Shown: piece by piece, positions 9,054 to 17,884 of the stretch | How positions within the stretch are numbered: the first letter of the stretch is position 1 | Layout of the letters: each line of letters starts with the position of its first letter | From: Desulfobacteraceae bacterium | GTDB taxonomy: Bacteria; Desulfobacterota; Desulfobacteria; Desulfobacterales; Desulfobacteraceae | DNA length: 38,028 nt | Assembly (NCBI GenBank): GCA_021107575.1 | Contig: JAIOSM010000314.1 | Location: 1 to 38,028, forward strand | Reading direction: 5' to 3' | Translations under genes and position numbers: made by a program | The notes under the pieces: generated by a model | Told to the model about the DNA's origin: nothing | The model's input: only the letters and a program-made list of their open reading frames with translations | Databases searched by the model: none

Positions 9054-10103
9054 CTAATTATTATTTTTAATTAAAAGTTTGGCTTTAAGTTGACCGCAGG
9101 CTGCGGAGATATCCTCGCCTTTACTTTTTCTTATAATAGCAGTAAAATTTTCATCAAGCAGTATTTGTAAAAATTTACTAATTCTCTCTTTTGAAGGTTT
9201 TTTAAATGTTGTGTGGTCATGCTCATTAAACGGGATAAGGTTAATCTTAGCCTTGATCGGGGCAAGCATTTTACATAATCTTTTAGCGTCGTCTTCAGTG
9301 TCATTAATCCCATCTATTAAAATATATTCAAATGTGATTTTATTCCTTGGCCTCATTTTGAATGTTTTACAGGCGTTAAGAAGTTGTTTAAGAGGGTATC
9401 TATTGTTTACAGGCATGAGCATCGATCGTGTTTTATCATCTGTAGCATTAAGAGAAACAGCAAGATTGGCATTGGTAACCAAGCCGAGCTTTCCCATTTC
9501 AGGTACAAGTCCGCAGGTTGAGATTGTAATTCTTCTTTCGGCAAGTTTGAGTCCATAATCAGCATCAGTCATTATTTTTAATACCTGAACAATAGTATCA
9601 TAGTTTGCAAGGGGTTCACCCATACCCATGAAGACAATATTTGCAAGTTTTTTCTTGTTTTCATTCTTTAAAAGATACTGTCTGATATCACGGATTTGTG
9701 AAATAATTTCAGAAGGAGTCAGGTCCCTTTTAAAACCTCCTCTGGCAGTAAGACAAAACTTGCAGTTTTGTGCGCATCCCACCTGGGATGATATGCAGAG
9801 GGTAAAGTGATCTTTTACCGGAATGAGTACTGATTCAATATAATTTCCATCGTTAAGCTTAAATAGGAATTTTTCAGTTTTATCTGAAGATTCTTCTTTT
9901 GTTTCAAGATCTAATCTTGGGACGTAAAAATTATCAATTAATAATGATCGCATCTCTTTGCCAATATCAGTCATTTCTTCAAAACGATCGACCTGGCGCA
10001 GGTATATCCATTTAAAAATCTGTTTTGCTCTGAAAGGCCTGATCCCTTGTTCTTCAAGCCATTGAGACAATTCTTCCCGGGAATAATTTAAAATATCCTG
10101 CAT
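9054..10103 (-). CDS. rlmN: 23S rRNA (adenine2503-C2)-methyltransferase
   Basis: Radical SAM motif CAQNCKFC, FMGMGEPLANYD, ITISTCGLVPEM, EYILIDGINDTEDDA. Likely start is the Met of MQDILNYSREELSQW (10103), not the ORF track start 10145. Confidence 0.93.
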   Translation of the reverse strand: MQDILNYSREELSQWLEEQGIRPFRAKQIFKWIYLRQVDRFEEMTDIGKEMRSLLIDNFYVPRLDLETKEESSDKTEKFLFKLNDGNYIESVLIPVKDHFTLCISSQVGCAQNCKFCLTARGGFKRDLTPSEIISQIRDIRQYLLKNENKKKLANIVFMGMGEPLANYDTIVQVLKIMTDADYGLKLAERRITISTCGLVPEMGKLGLVTNANLAVSLNATDDKTRSMLMPVNNRYPLKQLLNACKTFKMRPRNKITFEYILIDGINDTEDDAKRLCKMLAPIKAKINLIPFNEHDHTTFKKPSKERISKFLQILLDENFTAIIRKSKGEDISAACGQLKAKLLIKNNN

Positions 10104-10205
10104 AAATATAAAGCTCCAAATTGTAATAATCTCTTGACATAACACGAAATTTGTACTAATTACAATAGGTTTAGAATATGTGATTAATATAAAGCTGATT
10201 TGTGT

Positions 10206-11531
10206 ATGTTTGATAATTTAAGTGACAAACTTGATTCTGTATTTAAAAAATTCAGAGGGCGGGGTACGCTCAATGAGAAGAATATTGAAGATGGCTTAAA
10301 ACAAGTGCGGTTAGCGCTTCTTGAAGCCGATGTGAATTACAGAGTTGTAAAAAATGTTATTTCAGGTATAAAAGAGCGGGCTCTTGGTACTGAAGTGATG
10401 AAAAGTCTCACTCCGGGTCAGCAGGTAATAAAGATTGTAAATGATGAATTCACCCGGATGATGGGATCGACCCATCAAGATCTGGATTTGTCCGGTAAAG
10501 CGCCTGTTCCCATGATGCTTGTTGGATTGCAGGGCTCCGGAAAAACAACAACTGCAGGCAAACTTGCTTTTTATTTGTCAAAAAAGGGAAGAAAACCATT
10601 TTTAGTCCCGGTTGATGTGTATAGACCTGCTGCGATTGAGCAGTTAAAAAAGATTGGGAAACAACTCGGCTATCCTGTCTTTGATTCAGATCCTGACATG
10701 AAACCATTAAAAATTTGTCAGGCTGCCAGGATAGAAGCTGTTAAGCAGGGGTATGATACCATGCTTATTGATACAGCTGGCCGACTGCACCAGGATGAAG
10801 AATTGATGGTCGAACTGGAGCTTTTAAAAAAGGGCATGAACCCATCAGAAATACTCTTGGTGGCAGATGCCATGACTGGCCAGGATGCTGTTAATATTGC
10901 CTCATCTTTTGATGAACGCCTTGATTTAAGTGGCGTGATTCTGAGCAAGATGGACGGTGATGCAAGAGGTGGCGCTGCTCTTTCAATTAATGCGGTTATC
11001 GGGAAACCGTTAAAGTTTATAGGTGTTGGAGAAAAACCAAAAGCTTTGGAGGCTTTTCATCCGGACAGGATGGCTTCAAGAATTTTAGGAATGGGAGATA
11101 CACTCTCATTTATTGAAAAAGCCCAGGAAGCAGTTGATCAAAAAGAAGCAGCAAAGCTGGAAAAGAAGCTTAAGAAGAACCGGTTTACTCTTGAGGATTT
11201 CCGTAATCAGATGCAGTCTGTAAGAAAGATGGGATCTATTCAGGATATTATAGGTATGATACCGGGAATTAATAAAAAACAGCTTAAAGGAATAAATGTT
11301 GATGATAAGGAACTTGGAAGAATAGAAGCTATTATTAATTCCATGACTCCTCAAGAACGGAAAAAACATTTGATTATTAAAGCAAGCAGGAAGAAAAGAA
11401 TTGCAAAGGGAAGCGGTGTCACTGTTCAGGATGTGAACAAGCTTCTTAAAAGCTATTCTCAAACAATGAAAATGATTAAGAAGTTTAATAAAGGCGGCAT
11501 GCGTTCTTTGCAGAACATGCTTCCATTTTAA
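10206..11531 (+). CDS. ffh: Signal recognition particle protein Ffh
   Basis: NG domain GLQGSGKTTTAGKLA, VDVYRPAAIEQL, DTAGRL, SKMDGDARGGAALS; Met-rich M domain. ATG at 10206 preferred over TTG at 10200. Confidence 0.97.
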   Translation: MFDNLSDKLDSVFKKFRGRGTLNEKNIEDGLKQVRLALLEADVNYRVVKNVISGIKERALGTEVMKSLTPGQQVIKIVNDEFTRMMGSTHQDLDLSGKAPVPMMLVGLQGSGKTTTAGKLAFYLSKKGRKPFLVPVDVYRPAAIEQLKKIGKQLGYPVFDSDPDMKPLKICQAARIEAVKQGYDTMLIDTAGRLHQDEELMVELELLKKGMNPSEILLVADAMTGQDAVNIASSFDERLDLSGVILSKMDGDARGGAALSINAVIGKPLKFIGVGEKPKALEAFHPDRMASRILGMGDTLSFIEKAQEAVDQKEAAKLEKKLKKNRFTLEDFRNQMQSVRKMGSIQDIIGMIPGINKKQLKGINVDDKELGRIEAIINSMTPQERKKHLIIKASRKKRIAKGSGVTVQDVNKLLKSYSQTMKMIKKFNKGGMRSLQNMLPF

Positions 11532-11546
11532 GGAGAACAAAAGTAT

Positions 11547-11789
11547 ATGGCAGTAAAAATAAGGCTTTCCCGAAAGGGAGTAAAGAAAAACCCCTTTTAC
11601 AGAATCGTTGCAGCAGATATAGAAGCACCAAGAGATGGTAAATACCTTGAGACTCTTGGTACATATAACCCAATGGTTGATCCGGCAGTTGTAACTTTAA
11701 AAGAAGAGAGAATAAAATATTGGTTAGCTGAAGGTGCACAAACCAGCCCAACAATTAAAAGTATTTTAAAGAAACAGGGTTTGAGTTAA
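11547..11789 (+). CDS. rpsP: 30S ribosomal protein S16
   Basis: [42 protein letters not shown]. Confidence 0.97.
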   Translation: MAVKIRLSRKGVKKNPFYRIVAADIEAPRDGKYLETLGTYNPMVDPAVVTLKEERIKYWLAEGAQTSPTIKSILKKQGLS

Positions 11790-11855
11790 AACCCTGTGTA
11801 AAAGTGTGTTGATACTCCATGTTTTCAATATCTCATAGAAAAAGGAGATGCAGCT

Positions 11856-12086
11856 ATGAAAGAATTGATCACTTATATTGCAAAGGCCTTGGTTGATAAC
11901 CCTGATCAGGTAGAAGTTCTTGAAGTCAAGGGTGGACAAACATCTGTTCTTGAATTAAAAGTGGCAAAAGAAGATCTGGGGAAAGTAATTGGAAAGCAAG
12001 GTAGATCTGCCCGTGCTATGAGAACTATTTTAAGTGCTGCTTCAACCAAGATAAAAAAGCGCACAGTGCTTGAGATTGTAGAATAA
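11856..12086 (+). CDS. khpA: KH-domain RNA-binding protein (YlqC/KhpA type)
   Basis: 76 aa with the KH signature [20 protein letters not shown], between rpsP and rimM. Confidence 0.9.
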   Translation: MKELITYIAKALVDNPDQVEVLEVKGGQTSVLELKVAKEDLGKVIGKQGRSARAMRTILSAASTKIKKRTVLEIVE

Positions 12087-12089
12087 TTA

Positions 12090-12608
12090 ATGCCGGGGAC
12101 AGCTCTGTTTGTGATTGGTGAGATTGTCGGCGTGCATGGACTTGATGGAAAGCTCAGAGTCCGGTCATATGCCGAGTCAATTGAAGCATATAAGCCTGGA
12201 TTTAATGTTAAGCTTGAGTCCTCTGACAAGAATGATGAAGCATGGTATGAAATAGTAAAATCTTCTTATCACAAGAAAGGAATTTTACTTTCTTTAAAAG
12301 GAGTGGAAGATATCAATATTGCCGAGTCTTTAAAGGGCAAAGAGATTTTAATTAAAAGAGGAGACTTGCCAGAGCCTGAAGAGAACGCATATTTTTGGCA
12401 GGATCTTATCGGACTTGAAGTATTTGATAAAGAGCGTGGGCTTCTTGGAAAAATCGACAATGTTTTTCCAACAGGAGCCAATGATGTTTTTGTTGTAAAA
12501 TCAGGTAAAGGTAAAAAAGAAGTTTTAATCCCGGCAATTGAATCTGTGATTATTGCTGTGAATATTAAAGAAGGAACAATGGAGATTGATTTGCCAGAAG
12601 GCTTGTAA
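12090..12608 (+). CDS. rimM: Ribosome maturation factor RimM
   Basis: N-terminal GEIVGVHGLDGKLRVRSY; C-terminal PRC-barrel-like YFWQDLIGLEVFD..GANDVFVVK; position between khpA and trmD. Confidence 0.93.
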   Translation: MPGTALFVIGEIVGVHGLDGKLRVRSYAESIEAYKPGFNVKLESSDKNDEAWYEIVKSSYHKKGILLSLKGVEDINIAESLKGKEILIKRGDLPEPEENAYFWQDLIGLEVFDKERGLLGKIDNVFPTGANDVFVVKSGKGKKEVLIPAIESVIIAVNIKEGTMEIDLPEGL

Positions 12609-13360
12609 TGAAATTTATTGTATTAACATTGTTTCCTGAACTTATTTCTTCTTTTTTGAATTATGGAGTTATTGGAAGGGCTTTTAAAAATAAGATAATT
12701 TTTGGGCAAAGCATTGATATCAGAGAATTTGCAACTGACCCTCATAAAACAGTTGATGACAAACCTTATGGAGGCGGATGCGGCATGGTCATGAAACCTG
12801 CAATTCTTGATTCGGCAATTGCTGACACAAAGATGAAATACCCGGGAGCAAAAGTTCTACTTATGACTCCACAAGGGGTTCCTTTTAATCAGGAAAAAGC
12901 CCGGACTCTGGCAAATAAAAAAGAGAATCTGATTTTTCTTTGCGGCAGGTACGAAGGTATTGATGAAAGAGTTTGTCAAAAACATGTGGATGAAGAAGTA
13001 TCCATGGGAGATTTTGTAATGACTGGTGGAGAGCTTGCTGCCATGTCTATTATAGATTCTGTGGCAAGATTGCTGCCAGGAGTACTTGGGGGAGAACAGT
13101 CTGCTGAGTTTGATTCTTTCAGTAATGATAGACTTGAGCATGATCAGTATACGCGTCCGGATGAGTTTGAAGGGAATAAGGTGCCCGAGGTACTGTTGTC
13201 AGGTAATCATAAAATGATTGAAGAATGGAGGAGCCGTTCATCTGTAATTACAACTTTTATTAAGAGACCGGATCTTTTTACAACAAAAGGTCCAAGCAAA
13301 GAAGAGAAAATAATTTTAAAAGAGTTGTGTCAGGAATTAGAAGAGCTTATTGGAAGATAA
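12608..13360 (+). CDS. trmD: tRNA (guanine37-N1)-methyltransferase
   Basis: MKFIVLTLFPELI; DDKPYGGGCGMVMKP; CGRYEGIDERV; GDFVMTGGELAAMSIIDSVARLLPGVLG; VLLSGNHKMIEEWR. Confidence 0.97.
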   Translation: MKFIVLTLFPELISSFLNYGVIGRAFKNKIIFGQSIDIREFATDPHKTVDDKPYGGGCGMVMKPAILDSAIADTKMKYPGAKVLLMTPQGVPFNQEKARTLANKKENLIFLCGRYEGIDERVCQKHVDEEVSMGDFVMTGGELAAMSIIDSVARLLPGVLGGEQSAEFDSFSNDRLEHDQYTRPDEFEGNKVPEVLLSGNHKMIEEWRSRSSVITTFIKRPDLFTTKGPSKEEKIILKELCQELEELIGR

Positions 13361-13916
13361 TTTGGAAAATAATCTTTATATAGCCTTGATACACTCCCCG
13401 GTTGTCAACAAACATGGAAAAGCAATCGGCTCAGCTCTTACAACAATTGATTTGCATGATATTGCAAGGGCAGCAAAAACTTTTGGAGTAAAGAGATTCT
13501 ATGTTGTAACACCGTTTGAAGATCAGCAAGTATTGGCTCAGAAAATAATTGAGCATTGGACAGATGGTGTTGGAGGTGAAGTAAACCCTGATCGGAAAAA
13601 AGCACTTGAATTGATAAGGGTTGCATCAACTTTTGAAGATGCATGTTCAGACATTACAAATGAACATAAAATAAAATTGGTTACTATTGGAACAAGTGCA
13701 AAAGAATATGGGAATTCAGCTTCAATTGTGAAGCTTAAAAAAGAACTAAATAAAGAAAATCCTTGTATTGTGGCTTTTGGCACAGCATGGGGGCTTTCAG
13801 AGGAATTTATTGAAAATTGTGATATGATATTGGAACCCATAAAAGGAGAAGGTGAGTTTAATCACCTCTCGGTAAGGTCTGCTGTTTCAATATATTTAGA
13901 TCGAATTTGTAATTAA
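13350..13916 (+). CDS. SPOUT-like RNA methyltransferase (Methyltrn_RNA_4 family)
   Basis: YIALIHSPVVNKHGKAIGSALTTIDLHDIARAAKTFGVKRFYVVTP; FGTAWGLSEEF; GEGEFNHLSVRSAVSIYLDRI. Immediately follows trmD. Second possible TTG start at 13362. Confidence 0.85.
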   Translation: MEDNLENNLYIALIHSPVVNKHGKAIGSALTTIDLHDIARAAKTFGVKRFYVVTPFEDQQVLAQKIIEHWTDGVGGEVNPDRKKALELIRVASTFEDACSDITNEHKIKLVTIGTSAKEYGNSASIVKLKKELNKENPCIVAFGTAWGLSEEFIENCDMILEPIKGEGEFNHLSVRSAVSIYLDRICN

Positions 13917-13962
13917 TTTAAGCTTAAAGCTTTTGTAAATATTAGGAGGATAAAGGTTAAGA

Positions 13963-14322
13963 ATGTCAAACATTATTGAGCAAATAGAAAGAGAACAAAT
14001 GCGTACCGATGTCCCTGATTTTGGTTCAGGTGATACCGTTAAAGTACATGTTAAGATACGGGAAGGTGAAAAAGAACGTGTCCAGATCTTTCAGGGTGTT
14101 GTAATCAAGAAAACAAAAGGAATGAACAAGGCACGCTTTATAGTAAGAAAAATTTCCGGCGGCATCGGAGTTGAGCGTACATTCCCGGTTTATTCACCTT
14201 CAATTGATAAAATTGAAGTTGTTACAAGAGGGCGTGTTAGAAGAGCAAAACTTTATTATCTCAGAGATCGTCGTGGTAAAGCTGCAAGAATTTCGGAAAA
14301 GCGACCAGCTTACTTAAAATAA
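13963..14322 (+). CDS. rplS: 50S ribosomal protein L19
   Basis: [81 protein letters not shown]. Confidence 0.97.
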   Translation: MSNIIEQIEREQMRTDVPDFGSGDTVKVHVKIREGEKERVQIFQGVVIKKTKGMNKARFIVRKISGGIGVERTFPVYSPSIDKIEVVTRGRVRRAKLYYLRDRRGKAARISEKRPAYLK

Positions 14323-14333
14323 AGACTTGACCC

Positions 14334-14939
14334 ATGAGACAGTTTGAGGATGAAGCTTGCCAAAATGGGTATAAAATTATTGCAGGTATAGATGAGGCCG
14401 GCAGAGGACCCCTTGCCGGCCCAGTTGTATCTGCATCAGTTGTCTTCCCTCCTGGCTTTTCAGATCCTGATATCACAGATTCTAAAAAACTTTCTTCAAA
14501 AAAGCGTGAGCTTCTTTATTCAAGAATAACTGAATATGCATTATCTCTATCCACCGGCATTGTTGACAATATTGAAATAGATAGAGTCAATATTCTGAGA
14601 GCTTCGCTCAATTCCATGAAAATATCATGTGAAAGTTTATTGGTCCCTCCGGATTTTTTGTTGATTGATGGAAAATTTGAGATTGATACAGATATCCCGC
14701 AAAAAGCAATAATCAGAGGTGATTCAAAAAGCATTTCCATTGCAGCTGCATCAATTGTTGCTAAAGTAACAAGGGACAGGCTTATGCTTGAGTTTGATAA
14801 ACACTATCCTGAATATGGTTTTGCAAGGCATAAAGGATATCCTACAAAAGCACACAAGCGAGCTATCCTTCGATATGGCGCAACTCCTATTCACAGAAAA
14901 ACTTTTAAAGGCGTCAAAGAGGTTGCCTTTGCCAAGTAA
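14334..14939 (+). CDS. rnhB: Ribonuclease HII
   Basis: IAGIDEAGRGPLAGPVVSASVVF; DSKKLSSKKRE; DGDKSISIAAASIVAKVTRDRLM-like RNase H II motifs; YGFARHKGYPTKAH. Confidence 0.96.
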   Translation: MRQFEDEACQNGYKIIAGIDEAGRGPLAGPVVSASVVFPPGFSDPDITDSKKLSSKKRELLYSRITEYALSLSTGIVDNIEIDRVNILRASLNSMKISCESLLVPPDFLLIDGKFEIDTDIPQKAIIRGDSKSISIAAASIVAKVTRDRLMLEFDKHYPEYGFARHKGYPTKAHKRAILRYGATPIHRKTFKGVKEVAFAK

Positions 14940-15294
14940 AGCACAAATAACAGGCAGGCTTGGAGAAGATGCAGCCGCAAAATATTTAAAAAAAAACAAT
15001 TTTTTAATTCTTGATAAAAATTATAGAGTAAAGAATGCTGAAATTGATATTATTGCAAAAGATAAAGGTACAATTGCTTTTATTGAAGTTAAAACAAGGA
15101 AAACTTTAAGAAAAGGATTGCCGGCAGAATCAGTAAATTACCCAAAGCAAAAAAAGATTATTTCAGCAGCATTATATTATATAAGAGAGAACAATATAAA
15201 TAATACAAGGCTAAGATTTGATGTGATTGAAGTTTTTGAAAAAAATGGTTCCCACGAATTTAACTTAATAAAGAATGCATTTCAGGCTTCTTAA
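14923..15294 (+). CDS. UPF0102/YraN-family protein
   Basis: GRLGEDAAAKYLKKNNFLILDKNYR..AEIDIIAKDKGTIAFIEVKTRK. TTG codons at 14923/14929 give plausible starts; the ORF track start at 14788 lies inside rnhB. Confidence 0.85.
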   Translation: MPLPSKAQITGRLGEDAAAKYLKKNNFLILDKNYRVKNAEIDIIAKDKGTIAFIEVKTRKTLRKGLPAESVNYPKQKKIISAALYYIRENNINNTRLRFDVIEVFEKNGSHEFNLIKNAFQAS

Positions 15295-16188
15295 ATGAAA
15301 GAAAATTTAAAATCCAATATAGAACCAAAAATAGATTCAGGCAAAGGAGCTCTATATGTTGTAGCAACTCCCATTGGGAATCTGGAAGACATAACACATC
15401 GGGCTGTAAGAATTCTAAAGCAAGTTGATCTCATAGCCGCTGAAGATACGAGACATACCTTAAAATTACTCAATCATTTTGATATTGAAAATAAATACAT
15501 TTCCTGCAATGAACAAAATGAAGAGAAAAGGGCAGAAGAATTTATTACAAAGCTTAATCAGGGTTTAAATATTGCCCTTGTCTCTGATGCAGGCACACCT
15601 TCTGTATCAGATCCCGGGTTTAAAATAGTAAGAAGAATAATTAAGGAACATATTGATGTAATACCTATCCCCGGTTGCAGCGCAGCCATTGCAGGCCTAA
15701 GTGTTGCAGGACTGCCTACAGACTCTTTTCTTTTCAAAGGTTTCCTTCCCAAAAAAAAGGGAAAAAGAAAAACAATAATCAGTGAATTAGCTAGTGAAAA
15801 ACCAACTCTTATTTTTTATGAATCTCCCCGAAGAATAATAGTGCTTATCGAAGAAATTTTCGGAATTATGGGTAACAGACCTGCCATGCTTGCGCGAGAG
15901 ATTACAAAGCTGCATGAAGAGTATATCCGGGGTGATCTTGAGCTTATACTTGAAAAACTGAAAGCAAAAGATCAGGTTAAAGGTGAATGTACTTTATATA
16001 TTCAAGGCAGTGATACTGAAATCAAGATAGATGACAATGAACTTGATAAAGAGATTAAACTTGCATTGAGTATGACTCACCAATCTGAGCTTGGCACATC
16101 AGATATAGCAAAAAATATTGCAGCAAGATTTTCTCTTCCAAGAAAAAAAGTTTATGACAGGGTAGTAAAATTTAAGAATATGCTTTAA
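15295..16188 (+). CDS. rsmI: 16S rRNA (cytidine1402-2'-O)-methyltransferase
   Basis: GALYVVATPIGNLEDITHRAVRILKQVDLIAAEDTRHTLKLL; ALVSDAGTPSVSDPGFKIVR; PGCSAAIAGLSVAGLPTDSFLFKGFLPKKKGKR. Confidence 0.96.
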   Translation: MKENLKSNIEPKIDSGKGALYVVATPIGNLEDITHRAVRILKQVDLIAAEDTRHTLKLLNHFDIENKYISCNEQNEEKRAEEFITKLNQGLNIALVSDAGTPSVSDPGFKIVRRIIKEHIDVIPIPGCSAAIAGLSVAGLPTDSFLFKGFLPKKKGKRKTIISELASEKPTLIFYESPRRIIVLIEEIFGIMGNRPAMLAREITKLHEEYIRGDLELILEKLKAKDQVKGECTLYIQGSDTEIKIDDNELDKEIKLALSMTHQSELGTSDIAKNIAARFSLPRKKVYDRVVKFKNML

Positions 16189-16199
16189 TGTGACAAATT

Positions 16200-16470
16200 G
16201 CCGCTCCTGATTGATTACCTCTCCATGAACCAGGATCAAAAAGAGGTCTTCCAGGTTGTCAGCTTAAGCCGCAGGCACTAGCGAAAGGTATGCCCTTCGG
16301 TGACTGCTGTCTAATACTTTTTGTCCTGAACGTTCATTTGAGAGGCAAGCAAACAGGAGCTTTAGCCGTCGCATTAATGCAATCTTCAAAATAAACCAAT
16401 GCTCAGGGCAAATCACTATAGCTGCATTGGATTGATACCCCAAAAGATTTCACATTGACATTTACGGCAC
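16200..16470. other. Non-coding region with predicted secondary structure (unidentified structured RNA/DNA element or degraded mobile element)
   Basis: No plus-strand ORF. Visible hairpins: ACCTCT 16217-16222 / AGAGGT 16242-16247, and gcag-g-cac-tag-cgaa-a-gg-tatg-cc-c-ttcg-gtg-a-ctgc at 16271-16307. By eye richer in GC than the flanks. Confidence 0.4.
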
Positions 16471-16595
16471 TGTAAATTAAAAATAAACTGTAGAAAATTT
16501 ATTTGTGAAGAATTGGAACGTAATTTATCAAGGCAAATAGACATGATAACTCGGACATTATACATGCCTATTGAAAAATTAAGGAGAATTAAATA

Positions 16596-16901
16596 ATGAA
16601 AAAAATGCTGCTTGTATTCTTGTTTGCCTCATGTTTGTCGACACTTTCTTATTCAGCAGAATATTCAGGAAAAAATTTAGATGGTATGGAGTACGATTGT
16701 ACAGCATATTCATACGATACAGGTAACTATTATTATGTTACAGTAGAATTTAATGGAGACGAGGCTATGATAACCTTTGATCATGGAGGATATATCACTG
16801 TAACTTTGGATGACGAAGTAATAGAAGATCCATCTTCTATAGATGCTTATGACTACGATAAAGGAGTCTATTGGGAATTTGAAATAGATGATTTGGAATA
16901 G
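16596..16901 (+). CDS. Small secreted acidic hypothetical protein
   Basis: Signal peptide MKKMLLVFLFASCLSTLSYSA; Tyr/Asp/Glu-rich mature part; RBS aaggagaatt before ATG. Confidence 0.7.
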   Translation: MKKMLLVFLFASCLSTLSYSAEYSGKNLDGMEYDCTAYSYDTGNYYYVTVEFNGDEAMITFDHGGYITVTLDDEVIEDPSSIDAYDYDKGVYWEFEIDDLE

Positions 16902-16930
16902 TCAAACGTTATGTATCAGGGAGCACATAG

Positions 16931-17773
16931 ATGTGGTCAGATAGTTTAAAAGAACGAGAGGCCACGCGTACAAAGGAAGCTATTTTAATATTAAAAAATC
17001 ACAGGTGGACAGAACCGTTGCTAAAGAGGTTCAAGGATGGTGGCGAATTTATTCAAAGCAATAAATCAATCATGTTTGAATTAAGATTTGCTGCCGAGAT
17101 TTGTGAACGAGGATTTGAGGCAGTTTATGAGTCACTGGGTATAAATGATTCTTCAATAGAATTTAAAATTGAAGTTGAAGGAGATACTTGGCTTATCGAA
17201 TTGGTTAGCATTCAAAGCAGCGACGCTGCAAGGGAAGCAGTGGTATCAAATGCTGGATTTTACTCGCAATTACTTCAAACAGGAAACTCCGATGAAAGGC
17301 AAACTCCAGAAGGCGAACTGATATTAGTCGAACAAAAAATCGGTGAAAAAGTCTTTCACAACAGAAAACCTCACAAGTTTCCTGAACCGAAGCCAAATGT
17401 TTATCATGTTATTATTGTTGATATGCGGGGATTTTTAGATGGAGGCGGTGGCGATAAAACTGACTATACACAAATTGCTATTGGCGCAGACACTATACCA
17501 GATGAACTAACGGCGTTCTGGAAAAATAAGGACGGGGGCTTAGAGCCAATTAAGGGGCTTTATGAAGGAAATAACCCCTTAAATGCAGCAAAATATGTCA
17601 GGGAAAGAATCCATTATATTGGTTTTCTTGCTGAAAAAAAGTATTCGAAGGACGAGTTTAAGAGCGATATATATCATATATCAAATCCTGTGCTTTTTCG
17701 AGATTGTTCAGCTATAAAGATATATGATCGTTATCCAATGAAAAGCATTGAACAATGTATAACATGGAGTTGA
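16931..17773 (+). CDS. Hypothetical protein, possibly a restriction-endonuclease-like (PD-(D/E)XK) fold
   Basis: Single 280 aa ORF. Segment FELRFAAEICERGFEAVYE...IEFKIEVEGDTWLIELVSIQ resembles a nuclease-fold arrangement, but no family was firmly recognised. Confidence 0.6.
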   Translation: MWSDSLKEREATRTKEAILILKNHRWTEPLLKRFKDGGEFIQSNKSIMFELRFAAEICERGFEAVYESLGINDSSIEFKIEVEGDTWLIELVSIQSSDAAREAVVSNAGFYSQLLQTGNSDERQTPEGELILVEQKIGEKVFHNRKPHKFPEPKPNVYHVIIVDMRGFLDGGGGDKTDYTQIAIGADTIPDELTAFWKNKDGGLEPIKGLYEGNNPLNAAKYVRERIHYIGFLAEKKYSKDEFKSDIYHISNPVLFRDCSAIKIYDRYPMKSIEQCITWS

Positions 17774-17792
17774 CCGTTTTACGGTCAACTCG
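17763..17792. repeat. Perfect 10-bp inverted repeat (hairpin) spanning the stop codon of the 16931..17773 ORF
   Basis: GAGTTGACCG-TTTTA-CGGTCAACTC read directly; coordinates approximate to a few bases. No T-tract follows. Confidence 0.7.
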
Positions 17793-17850
17793 GACATTCT
17801 ACCGTAGATATACCTCTACTGTCCATATTGATTTTTGAACATTTTCCCTA

Positions 17851-17878
17851 TTGACAATGTATCACTGCGTGCTATACT
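17851..17878 (+). promoter_or_regulatory. Near-consensus sigma70 promoter of the toxin-antitoxin operon with an overlapping imperfect palindrome
   Basis: TTGACA 17851-17856, 16-nt spacer, TATACT 17873-17878; imperfect palindrome GTAT-CAC-TGC-GTG-CT-ATAC at 17859-17877. Confidence 0.75.
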
Positions 17879-17884
17879 TAAACA

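Noticed and set aside
14788-14922. Extended start of the YraN-like ORF within rnhB
   Set aside because: The upstream extension is the rnhB sequence in another frame; family similarity begins around 14940, so a TTG start at 14923/14929 is more reasonable.
16548-17798. Integron gene cassette with attC sites
   Set aside because: The short repeat and hairpin do not match attC core sites (RYYYAAC / GTTRRRY) and no integrase is in the window.
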